A stretch of 64,000 nucleotides of DNA from QANA01 sp963665505. GTDB lineage: Bacteria > Bacillota > Clostridia > Christensenellales > Christensenellaceae. The notes under the pieces were generated by a model. That model was not told the origin of the DNA, made no database searches, and was given only the letters and a program-made list of their open reading frames with translations. The translations under genes and the position numbers were made by a program. Of the stretch, positions 1-7,487 are shown one piece after another (within the stretch, counting starts at the first letter, position 1; each line of letters opens with the position of its first letter). The stretch is taken from the NCBI GenBank assembly GCA_963665505.1, contig OY762275.1, positions 868,001 through 932,000 of the forward strand. The letters run 5' to 3'.

Positions 1-402
1 AAACCGACGTTTTCCATCGGCGGCGACGAGATAGAGATCGGCATGGGTATACACGGAGAGCCAGGCATCGAAGTGCGCAAGATGATGACGGCGGACGAAG
101 TGGCCGAAACAGCGCTCGCGCGGATATTGGAGGACATGCCGGTGGAAAGCGGCAGCGAAGTGTCCGTGATGGTGAACGGGCTGGGCGCGACGCCGTTGGA
201 AGAGCTGCTCATCGTCTACCGGAAAGTACATACGCTATTGGCCGAAAAGGGGATCCGCGTCTATATGCCGCACATCGGCGAATTCGCGACTTCGATGGAG
301 ATGGCGGGCCTTTCCGTCACGCTGTTCAAGCTGGATGCACAGCTAAAAGAACTGCTGCGGCGCCCGGCCGTGACCCCGTTTTACACGAACGCCAACAAAT
401 AG
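1..402 (+). CDS. dhaK: Dihydroxyacetone kinase subunit DhaK (C-terminal part, 5' end outside window)
   Basis: The frame is open from the first base and ends at a TAA at 400-402, so only the last 133 residues are present. The visible part begins with a KPTFSIGGDEIEIGMGIHGE stretch; the IGMGIHGEPG motif is the DhaK signature near the substrate pocket. DhaK binds dihydroxyacetone covalently through a histidine that lies upstream of the window. It works with DhaL (next gene, 10 bp downstream, with a shared AGGAGG). A DhaM phosphotransfer subunit is not visible here. The product would be cytosolic and feed dihydroxyacetone phosphate to glycolysis. Confidence 0.93.
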   Translation, partial: KPTFSIGGDEIEIGMGIHGEPGIEVRKMMTADEVAETALARILEDMPVESGSEVSVMVNGLGATPLEELLIVYRKVHTLLAEKGIRVYMPHIGEFATSMEMAGLSVTLFKLDAQLKELLRRPAVTPFYTNANK

Positions 403-412
403 GAGGAGACCT

Positions 413-1033
413 GTGGACGCGACATCTTTGAAGCAGGCGATGGCCTGCATCAGCAAGCGGATGGGAGAGAACAAAGACTATCTGATAAAGCTGGACCAGC
501 AGAGTGGCGACGGCGACCTGGGGCTATCCATGGCGGCCGGGTTCGGCGCGGCGGCGGCCTATCTGGACGGAGCGGACGAGACGGATCTCGGGCGGCTGCT
601 GATGAAAACGGCTTCGACCTTCAATGAGGCGGCGCCTTCTTCGCTCGGGACCATCCTGTCGTTCGGGTTGATGGGCATGGCCAAAGCGCTGCGCGGCAAG
701 ACCGAGGCTACGCTGGAAGAAGCGGCAGACGCCTTTACCGCCGGGGTAGAGCGCATCATGGAAAAAGCAAAGTCGAGGCCCGGGGAAAAGACGATTCTTG
801 ATTCTATCTGCCCCGGAGTGCAGGCCCTGAAAGAAAACGCCGGCGCCGGGAAAAAGGACGCGTATGCGGCGGCGGCCCGTGCGGCCGCGGCCGGGGCCGA
901 TGCGACCAGGCAGATGCAGGCGGTGCACGGCAGGGCGGCCTATTACGGAGAAAAGACAGTCGGCATGCTGGACGGCGGGGCGGTCGTGGGCAAACTGCTG
1001 TTTGAGGCGCTGAGCGATTTTGCGGCGCGCTGA
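413..1033 (+). CDS. dhaL: Dihydroxyacetone kinase subunit DhaL (ADP-binding)
   Basis: 206 residues, the usual DhaL length. The start is GTG at 413 with AGGAGGAG just upstream. The metal/ADP-binding acidic motif appears as SGDGDLGLSM (around residues 33-42), equivalent to the GDGDHG-type motif of DhaL proteins, and a conserved SSLGTILSFG segment follows at about residues 80-90. DhaL holds ADP, which is rephosphorylated by the PTS protein DhaM in the family's known mechanism, and passes the phosphate to dihydroxyacetone on DhaK. It is the last gene of the operon and is followed at once by a strong terminator. Confidence 0.93.
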   Translation: MDATSLKQAMACISKRMGENKDYLIKLDQQSGDGDLGLSMAAGFGAAAAYLDGADETDLGRLLMKTASTFNEAAPSSLGTILSFGLMGMAKALRGKTEATLEEAADAFTAGVERIMEKAKSRPGEKTILDSICPGVQALKENAGAGKKDAYAAAARAAAAGADATRQMQAVHGRAAYYGEKTVGMLDGGAVVGKLLFEALSDFAAR

Positions 1034-1051
1034 ACGGGCGGATATACGCTG

Positions 1052-1084
1052 AAAAAAGAGCATTCCCCGGAATGCTCTTTTTTA
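1052..1084 (+). terminator. Rho-independent terminator after dhaL
   Basis: Perfect stem AAAGAGCATTCC / GGAATGCTCTTT closing on itself with a run of T. It lies 18 bp after the dhaL stop. Confidence 0.9.
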
Positions 1085-1163
1085 TAAACCATTTCAGAAG
1101 GTGCTTGCGGCGCCCGATGTATATGCATGTTATCCTGCTTTGTTCGCCGCGTGTATTGCATCT

Positions 1164-1388
1164 CTATCCCCCGCACAACGCATCGTAAAATGCCTGCATC
1201 TCTTCCGCTCCCTCCGCGCCGTTTTGCATGGGAAAGGCTGTGCAGATTCCAGGCAAGGGTTTGTCTTTACATTTCATGCCGATAAACATAACATTAGTGC
1301 CTGAAATACCGGTGCCGACTAACCGATCGTCTTGCAATCCGTAATAATTCTGATTCAGGACGATACCCGCCATACGCCGGGTGGGCAC
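1164..1388 (-). pseudogene. Possible C-terminal remnant of an unrecognised gene
   Basis: A 74-codon minus-strand frame opening with GTG after an in-frame TAA. Its composition looks like real protein (a GIVLNQNYYGLQDDRLVGTG stretch, then an MKCKDKPLPG stretch and a helical GAEEMQAFYDAL end), but there is no ribosome-binding site and no recognisable start of a domain. I read it as the tail of a decayed gene. I cannot name the family. It fills most of the gap between the dhaL terminator and the LytTR operon. Confidence 0.3.
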
Positions 1389-1467
1389 TGTTGATTTTTA
1401 AAATCAGGACAGAAGGAACCAAACGTATTATCCGCAGGGAGATAAAACCACAGTTTACCGGCTATTT

Positions 1468-1499
1468 CCGACCGGTCGGAGGGAAAAAACGACCGGTCG
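1468..1499. promoter_or_regulatory. Tandem perfect palindromes, likely operator of the LytTR operon
   Basis: CCGACCGGTCGG (1468-1479) and CGACCGGTCG (1490-1499) share the core CGACCGGTCG. Their centres are 21 bp apart, two helical turns, so two dimers would sit on the same face of the DNA. The second ends 11 bp before a -35 box (1511-1516), a position typical of an activator site. The first gene downstream encodes a LytTR DNA-binding protein, which makes autoregulation plausible. Confidence 0.65.
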
Positions 1500-1510
1500 G
1501 CGCGGAAGGC

Positions 1511-1539
1511 TTTGCAGGGGACACAAAATCCGCTATACT
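1511..1539 (+). promoter_or_regulatory. Sigma-A-type promoter of the LytTR/LiaF-like operon
   Basis: TTTGCA (1511-1516), 17 bp, TATACT (1534-1539). The predicted transcript would begin close to the GGAGGT ribosome-binding site at 1546, giving a very short leader. Confidence 0.65.
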
Positions 1540-1556
1540 GTTTTTGGAGGTGGGAC

Positions 1557-2021
1557 GTGAAGATTCGTGTGGAAATGACGGACGGCCTGGAAGAGGACGA
1601 AGTGGTCATTCGCTGCAGCCGCATGCATGCTGCGCTCCAACGGATATACCGCACCATATTGGAACAATCCCAGCCGGCGCCCGAGATCGTCTTTTTTAAG
1701 GAAAACAGCGAGTTTTACTTCCCGCTGGAGAGGGTCTTGTTTTTCGAGACGGGGGGAGAGCACATCTACGCGCATACGCGGGAAGATGCGTACCGCATCC
1801 GGTACCGCCTGTATGAGCTGGAAGAGATACTGCCCGGGTATTTCCTGCGCGCCTCCAAATCGGTCATCGTCAACAGCCGCCAGGTCTATTCGCTGGAGCA
1901 CAACCTGGCTTCTTCCAGCCTTGTGCAGTTCCGGGATAGCCACAAGCAGATCTATGTGTCGCGGCGGTATTACCAAATTCTGCGCCGGCATTTGCATGAA
2001 AGGAGTCGTTATGAGAAATAA
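1557..2021 (+). CDS. LytTR-family DNA-binding transcriptional regulator
   Basis: About 154 residues from a GTG at 1557, chosen because GGAGGT lies 5 bp upstream and because the family usually begins with a short strand such as MKIRVEM. The last ~100 residues are a LytTR domain (a FYFPLERVLFFETGGEHIYAHT segment, then LPGYFLRASKSVIVN). There is no receiver domain, so this is the stand-alone type, usually controlled by a membrane partner encoded next to it. The next gene overlaps it by 11 bp and is a membrane protein. Together they look like a small sensor/regulator pair. Confidence 0.85.
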   Translation: MKIRVEMTDGLEEDEVVIRCSRMHAALQRIYRTILEQSQPAPEIVFFKENSEFYFPLERVLFFETGGEHIYAHTREDAYRIRYRLYELEEILPGYFLRASKSVIVNSRQVYSLEHNLASSSLVQFRDSHKQIYVSRRYYQILRRHLHERSRYEK

Positions 2022-2709
2022 AAATTGGTTTTGGGGCGTTTTCTTTTTGCTGGCGGCCGTCTTTGTGATCGGCAGCCAGATCGGCGGGACTTTGGGGCAG
2101 CTGGGGGTATGGAACATACTGGCGACGATCCTGCTGGTATCGCTCGTGATACGCAGCCTGATAGACCGTAATTTCTTCGGTATATTTTTATCCCTTGTTT
2201 TTCTGTATATGATCTACCGCGGGCCGTTGCAGCTTCCCTATATTTCCGTGTGGCTGTTGCTGGCGGCGGCGGTGCTGGCGGGCGTGGGTTGTAATTTGCT
2301 GTTTGGCACCTGCCCCATCATGCGCAGACACCGGGCGGCGCAGGAACGGCCGGAGGGAGAGACGATAGACGATAACCGGCCGTATGCGCGGGCGTCGTTC
2401 AGCTCTTCCAGCCAGTATCTGCATGCGGACCATCTAGAGGGCGGGCGGTTCATCGCTTCGTTCGGTTCGCTGGACGTTTACTTCGACCAGGCCAAAGTGA
2501 GTCCGGAAGGAGCGGAGATTTTCCTGGACTGCAGTTTCGGGGAGATCAAGCTGTATGTGCCGAGGAGCTGGCGGGTGGAGGACAACCTGCATGTGAACCT
2601 GGGCAATGTGGAAAACGATACGCGGCAGGCGCAGCCGGCGGAAGACGCACCGCGCCTCACGCTGTACGGGGACGTGCGGATGGGCAATGTGGAAGTCAAA
2701 TATATTTAA
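2011..2709 (+). CDS. LiaF-like membrane protein (DUF5668 / LiaF C-terminal domain)
   Basis: 232 residues from ATG 2011, with AGGAG six bases upstream inside the end of the LytTR gene. The first ~100 residues carry about four hydrophobic segments starting at WFWGVFFLLAAVFVIGSQ. The second half is a beta-rich domain with repeated phrases (ASFGSLDVYFDQA, CSFGEIKLYVPRSW, YGDVRMGNVEVKYI) typical of LiaF-type C-terminal domains. In Bacillus LiaF restrains a cell-envelope stress response. Here the partner is a LytTR protein instead of a LiaSR two-component system, and the protein probably modulates that regulator. Confidence 0.8.
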   Translation: MRNKNWFWGVFFLLAAVFVIGSQIGGTLGQLGVWNILATILLVSLVIRSLIDRNFFGIFLSLVFLYMIYRGPLQLPYISVWLLLAAAVLAGVGCNLLFGTCPIMRRHRAAQERPEGETIDDNRPYARASFSSSSQYLHADHLEGGRFIASFGSLDVYFDQAKVSPEGAEIFLDCSFGEIKLYVPRSWRVEDNLHVNLGNVENDTRQAQPAEDAPRLTLYGDVRMGNVEVKYI

Positions 2710-2817
2710 GACCACAAAAGTCGAAAAAACCGCGGGGTTTTGGCGGGTGCTGATAAGACAGTAATTCCAGAAAAACTGAATTATTGCATCTGTCTGACAG
2801 GATTGGGAGAATGAACA

Positions 2818-2862
2818 AAGCGGCATCTGTGGCGAAAGCCTTGGGTGCCGCTTCGTTTTTTG
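2818..2862 (+). terminator. Probable terminator of the LytTR operon
   Basis: AAGCGGCA (2818-2825) pairs with TGCCGCTT (2846-2853) around a long loop and is followed by a T-rich run. The large loop lowers confidence. Confidence 0.45.
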
Positions 2863-3072
2863 TTTTGTTATGAGCCGGAAAAACGGACATTTCTTCTTTG
2901 TGAGCGTCGGACACGGTATCTGTTGTCCGACGTCTTTCTATCGGCAAATGAGCGTTTTTCACAAGTCAAGAGCCGGATAAAACACACAAACTACGCCGGT
3001 ATTGTACAGCGCAACTTTTTGGACCATGAAGAAAACGGTGTAAAAAAGCCCGAGCGATGTTCGATAAATGCG
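2863..3072. other. Intergenic DNA at the left edge of the AT-rich island
   Basis: No convincing gene. Base composition changes here from GC-rich to mixed. An open frame on the plus strand (2845-3129) has no ribosome-binding site and no recognisable protein features. Confidence 0.4.
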
Positions 3073-3101
3073 TTGAATTATTCACAACATCGTGATACAA
3101 T
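3073..3101 (+). promoter_or_regulatory. Promoter of the XRE / DUF2971-like pair
   Basis: TTGAAT (3073-3078), 17 bp, TACAAT (3096-3101). The start codon of the regulator is at 3135, preceded by GGGGAGGG. Confidence 0.65.
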
Positions 3102-3134
3102 GTATTTATACTCTATTTGGGGAGGGTAAGGCTT

Positions 3135-3422
3135 ATGTCTGTTCTGTACAACCGGCTTTTCAAGCTGCTGATTGACCGTAAACTGTCCAATGCACAACTT
3201 GCGGAGCGCGCCGGATTCAGCGCCAATATTATTACGAGATTGAAAAAAGACGAGTATGTCTCAATGGAAAGTATTGAGAAGATTTGCATCGCCCTTGATT
3301 GCGGCGTCGATGATATATTAGAGTTTAAGGCTAAACGTGAGGATAACGGCATGACTGATAACAAAATAGAGCAGGAGTGCGAGGATTTGCACCGCGCAAT
3401 ATGGGCAAATACAAATGGATAA
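3135..3422 (+). CDS. Small XRE-family (Cro/CI-type) regulator
   Basis: 95 residues from ATG 3135 (GGGGAGGG upstream). The helix-turn-helix spans roughly residues 8-70: NRLFKLLIDRKLSNAQLAER, then AGFSANIITRLKKDEYVSME, with the usual IEKICIALDCGVDDILEF end. The last ~25 residues are a short acidic tail. Its last codons overlap the next start in ATGGATAA, so the two genes are translationally coupled. This layout is typical of a regulator or antitoxin expressed with a partner; the partner role is an inference. Confidence 0.85.
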   Translation: MSVLYNRLFKLLIDRKLSNAQLAERAGFSANIITRLKKDEYVSMESIEKICIALDCGVDDILEFKAKREDNGMTDNKIEQECEDLHRAIWANTNG

Positions 3423-4146
3423 GCTTCCACAATACCTAATACGACTGTTTAGCAAGGTTGAATATGCTAACGAGTTTCTAAAGCGTGGTCGCCTTTATAT
3501 GAACACTCTCAGTTACTTTAGAAACCTTGAGGAAGGCTTCCAAGGTGATCATAAAGACGGTGCATTACGTTTTGATGAGCCCGGCGCACAATTACTGTGG
3601 ACAACAGATGTAAAATTCACGCAATCGCAAAGCATTCCCATTACAGGCATGGTTGCAGATGGACTCATATATTGCTTTTTTACGGCAATGCGTGGGCAGC
3701 TCCTTATTGAGAACGGGACGCTTGCATGGGAAAATGAAAGTACGGCCTTGTTCTCTGCAATCAAAGAGTATTACCGTGAGAATGGTAAGGCATTCATTCT
3801 GGTCTTAGATTACAATTTTTTCATACCAAAATTGCAGGCAGTTTTATCTGAGGAGCCATATAGAAAATTTGAGCCCTTGGTTGATATGGTTTCTTACGAC
3901 CCAATTTCACAAATGGACAGAGTCGAGGGGTTCCTCCGCAACAACCTTCGTAAAATGGCTTTTGTAAAGAACAACCGATATAAGTATCAACAGGAAATGC
4001 GCGTGTTTATCCATGCAAGGCCGACAGGTAGTCATCCCCATGCTGACATATACTTGGGTGATTTGAGGCCATGTCTGGTGTTTGGGGGAGAGTATTCTCC
4101 AGAAGATACTAAACCACAGGAGGACAAACCTGATGCCGACGCTTGA
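3415..4146 (+). CDS. DUF2971-like protein, possible effector coupled to the XRE gene
   Basis: 243 residues. It starts with YLIRLFSKVEYANEFLKRGR and YMNTLSYFRNLEEG, and near the end has YKYQQEMRVFIH. The layout (aromatic start, an L..G.L/F-type strand and a YF+N/D-rich turn, then a late E-M-R-V strand) resembles DUF2971 proteins; a second, clearer member lies at 53.4 kb in this window. No signal peptide or membrane segment. It overlaps the regulator upstream by 8 bp and the methyltransferase stub downstream by 14 bp. The biochemical function is unknown to me; genomic context suggests defence or toxin-like activity. Confidence 0.5.
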   Translation: MDKLPQYLIRLFSKVEYANEFLKRGRLYMNTLSYFRNLEEGFQGDHKDGALRFDEPGAQLLWTTDVKFTQSQSIPITGMVADGLIYCFFTAMRGQLLIENGTLAWENESTALFSAIKEYYRENGKAFILVLDYNFFIPKLQAVLSEEPYRKFEPLVDMVSYDPISQMDRVEGFLRNNLRKMAFVKNNRYKYQQEMRVFIHARPTGSHPHADIYLGDLRPCLVFGGEYSPEDTKPQEDKPDADA

Positions 4147-4237
4147 ATGGATCGGAAAAGATAAAGTCGTCAATCACCACCAGCAGGTTCTTTTCCGGGT
4201 GCTGGAGCTGCGGTACAGCTTTGACGCAGTGATATGA
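4133..4237 (+). pseudogene. 5' stub of a type III restriction-modification (Mod) methyltransferase gene
   Basis: ATG 4133 has a good AGGAGGA 9 bp upstream. The 34 residues begin MPTLEWIGKDKVVNHH and continue with a VLFRVLELRYSF stretch, matching the conserved start of Mod-type site-specific DNA methyltransferases (MPTLEWIGK.KVVNHH...VP+RVLE..Y). The frame ends at TGA 4235-4237 and no catalytic motif follows, so almost the whole gene is lost. It begins inside the end of the DUF2971-like gene, so the two were once one operon. The match is from memory of the family and needs a search. Confidence 0.6.
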
Positions 4238-4337
4238 GTAAAAAACACACTTTTGCTTCTGAACAACATTGATTTAGCAGTACTATGTTTGGGCAGTTAT
4301 ATATGTGTTTTATACAATTTCACATCTAGGAGGATAT

Positions 4338-6386
4338 ATGGACAATAATTGCAAAAGGATATTTACTAATAACGAGGGCATGATTGTCTATAATACTCTC
4401 GAAACAATATCGGTTGGTTCTGGAGTGATGAGCGACAGCCTTCACACTATTATTCCATCGATCAACTCATACGACAAACGCATTCTTCTCAATCATGTTG
4501 AGTTCCTTCTTAATGATGCTTATCCAATTGCAATTGAGTCATATGATATTTTTGAGAGCAAAGAGAAAATGTATATTTCTTTTCACCTAAAGGATTATGG
4601 CATACGTGATATACGGTCGATTGGTTATACACTCAGTGTTTGCTTCAATGATAAAATTATTACATTTGAGCCAACATATTCTGGTGTAACATACTTCGAT
4701 CGAAACGACTTTTTTATTGACGTAATCGATATGGATGTTTTTGAAAGAGGTAGCATTAAGTCGGCACAATTAGATGTCAACTATATTATGTTTTATCATG
4801 AAACGAGTAAACATCTCATTGGATCTCCCTTTGATGATATATCTGATGAAAACAAAAACCGCTTTAAAACGATTGATAAAAGGCTACATACACAAACCTC
4901 CCGTATATCTGCAACAGGGTCAGAGCATAAAGCGGAGTTTAAGGAGAAATATATTGCTTCAGCGTATAAAGTGTATGACGAGGTATCTGTGGCGTTTGCC
5001 GTTCTAAGAAAAGCAGCAAAACGACTGATAGCCATGAATTCTGAGCTCTCAGAAAGCAGTTTTATTGCGCGCGAGGAAAAAGGTGAATGTATCAATATTC
5101 CTATCAAATGTCATTTTGATAAAGACTTTTATTGTGCACTTCATGCAGCACAAAATTGCCAAGTCATATCAAAAGGAGTATCAGAGGGTGGTACGCTTCA
5201 ATACAACATTGCGGTTAACCGCAAGAGCATCAATTTGTTGATGCTCCTGTATTATCTGACAATATCGCATAAAGGCTATTTTACCTACATGAGCAAGGAA
5301 CAAGTGGAGCTGCAGGAATACTTAAATATGGCGCATCCTGCACAAATGCTTTCACTGCAACTGTCTGAATTAACCCGAAATTATAGTAATTACGCAATAG
5401 TAACACAATCCCCAATTTATACGGAAGCGTTGGTAGCAAGGGATTCATATTTTGACTTTCTTGCAGAATTGAGAGAGAATATCTATTCCAGAATGACACG
5501 TTTTGGCCAAATCAATCGATGGACATCAGAATACAAACTTTTCTTTCATGTTAAGGCTTTTTTTAATGACGCGATTTATCAATATGCCGCGGACTGGCTT
5601 GGACTGCAGACACTAGATATTTTTGTTCCGAGTGTTTCGTGTGGTATCGAGTATCAAGGACGCCAGCATTATGAACCAATAGATTTTTTTGGCAGTGATC
5701 AATCATTCCTTGAACGCATCAGTAACGATGAAAAGAAAAAAGATAAATGCATTTCGCATAATGTGCGTTTATTGGAATGGAACTATGAGACACCGATACG
5801 CATGTATACGGTAAAGAAATTTATTGAAGATGCAGGACTATTACCAGCTGAAGATAAAGATCAATACATAAACAATACGCTAACCTGTGATATTTCTTCG
5901 ACATTAGAGTTGATAAATGATGCACCAAGTTATAGGCAAGAACGAAGAAAAGCTCGTCCACGCAAAGTATCTGAAAAAGCGTCGCCCATTGATGTAATTA
6001 GACGGTATGATAAAAATGGGAAATTCAATATGGAGTATTCATCAATAACGGAAGCTGCGTTTGATAGTGGTATATCAGCCAAAAGCATACAAAAGAGTAT
6101 TTACAGTTTGAGAAAAATCAGCGGAGGATATATATGGAGGAAGTGTGAAAAAGATAGTAGTCCAGAAAACATACAGCCTTTTGAAAGAATGGTAAACACT
6201 GGACTCCCGAAAAGCGTCATTCAGATAGACACAATGGGTGAGATAATTGCTAGATATGTGTCTATTGGGCAAGCAGCAAAAATTACCGGGATAAATCGTC
6301 GAAGCATCTCGGATGCATTGACCGGCATTCAGAATACAGCTGGAGGTTTTTGTTGGAGGTTTGCTGATAACGGGACTGATACCTGA
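4338..6386 (+). CDS. Large nuclease-like protein: Vsr/DUF559-like PD-(D/E)XK core plus two NUMOD1 repeats
   Basis: 682 residues from ATG 4338 (TAGGAGGAT upstream). Residues ~1-400 match nothing I recognise. Around residues 426-483 lies LDIFVPSVSCGIEYQGRQHY followed by an F.ERI.NDEKK+KC...LLEWNY block, typical of very-short-patch-repair-like endonucleases; D427, E438 and Q440 are the likely active site, with Gln instead of the common Lys. The C-terminus holds two repeats (about 552-603 and 627-675), each ending GG[YF].WR, that look like NUMOD1 DNA-binding modules of homing endonucleases. Codon usage is strongly AT-rich compared with the flanks, so recent transfer is likely. Role: site-specific DNA cleavage in mobility or defence (inference). 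Confidence 0.65.
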   Translation: MDNNCKRIFTNNEGMIVYNTLETISVGSGVMSDSLHTIIPSINSYDKRILLNHVEFLLNDAYPIAIESYDIFESKEKMYISFHLKDYGIRDIRSIGYTLSVCFNDKIITFEPTYSGVTYFDRNDFFIDVIDMDVFERGSIKSAQLDVNYIMFYHETSKHLIGSPFDDISDENKNRFKTIDKRLHTQTSRISATGSEHKAEFKEKYIASAYKVYDEVSVAFAVLRKAAKRLIAMNSELSESSFIAREEKGECINIPIKCHFDKDFYCALHAAQNCQVISKGVSEGGTLQYNIAVNRKSINLLMLLYYLTISHKGYFTYMSKEQVELQEYLNMAHPAQMLSLQLSELTRNYSNYAIVTQSPIYTEALVARDSYFDFLAELRENIYSRMTRFGQINRWTSEYKLFFHVKAFFNDAIYQYAADWLGLQTLDIFVPSVSCGIEYQGRQHYEPIDFFGSDQSFLERISNDEKKKDKCISHNVRLLEWNYETPIRMYTVKKFIEDAGLLPAEDKDQYINNTLTCDISSTLELINDAPSYRQERRKARPRKVSEKASPIDVIRRYDKNGKFNMEYSSITEAAFDSGISAKSIQKSIYSLRKISGGYIWRKCEKDSSPENIQPFERMVNTGLPKSVIQIDTMGEIIARYVSIGQAAKITGINRRSISDALTGIQNTAGGFCWRFADNGTDT

Positions 6387-6441
6387 CAGATTGAATACTT
6401 AATTAAACATGTTTTAAAAGCTCCGTTAGGAGCGCAGCCGC

Positions 6442-6597
6442 ATGATGAAATCATGCGATCAAGGGGATTGGGGATTACCCCAACAAGCAGATTTGCAAAA
6501 AATGACGGCAACCGGCATTGCTTGCAAAAATGTAAAGTGTGTACCACTTTGCATTGCTTGCAACAACTGTACAGAGGCCACATGGATTTGCCTGTAA
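6442..6597 (+). CDS. Possible small Cys-rich protein in a mobile-element-like stretch
   Basis: 51 codons from ATGATG. The sequence starts MMKSCDQGDWGLPQQ and has a cysteine-rich centre (CKNVKCVPLCIACNNC). The DNA contains two copies of GCATTGCTTGCAA. There is no clear ribosome-binding site. It reminds me of a short conserved segment near the mobilisation genes of gut integrative elements, but I cannot confirm that. The rest of 6387-6731 holds no other candidate gene. Confidence 0.25.
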   Translation: MMKSCDQGDWGLPQQADLQKMTATGIACKNVKCVPLCIACNNCTEATWICL

Positions 6598-6731
6598 ATC
6601 TCATTGTGGGGCCCTCTGTGCCCTGCTTGCCAAGTATGAAAAAGCAGAGTATACGGACATCTGCTGTGCTTACTAAGCAGGATTCTCCGATGTGGGTATG
6701 ACCTGCCCCCTGCTTTCGCGCAATTGGAATG

Positions 6732-7487
6732 TTAGGATTCACCTGAAATCATCAGCGCATATTCAGCCGGCGTCAGGTTATCCAGCGACATGTGCGGCCT
6801 GATGTGGTTGTACTCCTGCCGCCAGTCTTCAATGATTTTCTTTGCTTCAGACAGGTTTCGGAACCAGTGCTGATCTAGGCACTCTGCTCGAAACTTGCCA
6901 TTGAAGCTTTCAATATAACCATTCTGCATAGGCTTGCCCGGATCAATAAATATGTGCTCAACCTTGTGATCGTATTCCCAGGCATTCATCACATTGCTTG
7001 TAAATTCGGAGCCGTTATCCGTGAGGATTTCCTGTGGCATCCCTCGGAATATTGCGATTCGATTCAACACAGCTGCTACCTTTCGTCCCGTAATGGAGCT
7101 GTCAACCTCCAAGGCTAAGCATTCTCTTGTAACCTCATCAATGACTGTAAGCACCCTGATATTTGATCCATACCTTGTTTTGTCACTGACGAAGTCCATC
7201 GACCACCGTATGTTCGCCTCCTTTATTGCTCTTTCAGGCATACCTCTCTTTTCGTACTTCTTTTTATTCCTCCTTTTTAGCGCCAGACCAGCGGCTTTGT
7301 ACAGCCGATATGTCCTCTTATGATTAATCTCAAAACCTTCTCGCAGCAGCATAATATGCAGCCTTCGATACCCAAAGCGTTCCCACCGGGCAGATAGAGC
7401 AACGAGACGCTCTGTAATCAGTTCATCTTCGCCCTTTTCGGTTGGTATGTACCGTTTACTGTTCTGGCTAAGGCCGATCAGCCTGCA
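6732..7487 (-). pseudogene. IS3-family transposase OrfB, 5'-truncated
   Basis: The minus-strand frame is continuous from about 7487 (CRLIGLS..S.RY, the normal start region of IS3 OrfB) through ERFGYRRLHIMLLREG and NHKRTYRLYKAAGLALKRR to a complete integrase core (WSMDFVSDK, LTDNGSEFTS, and the final Glu in YIESFNGKFR) and the usual NHIRPHMSLDNLTPAEYA end. OrfA and the first residues of OrfB are missing, and no second inverted repeat was seen. It is a dead insertion-sequence fragment at the right border of the AT-rich island. Confidence 0.85.

Noticed and set aside
2845..3129. 94-codon frame before the XRE gene
   Set aside because: Overlaps the XRE promoter, lacks a ribosome-binding site and has no protein-like pattern.
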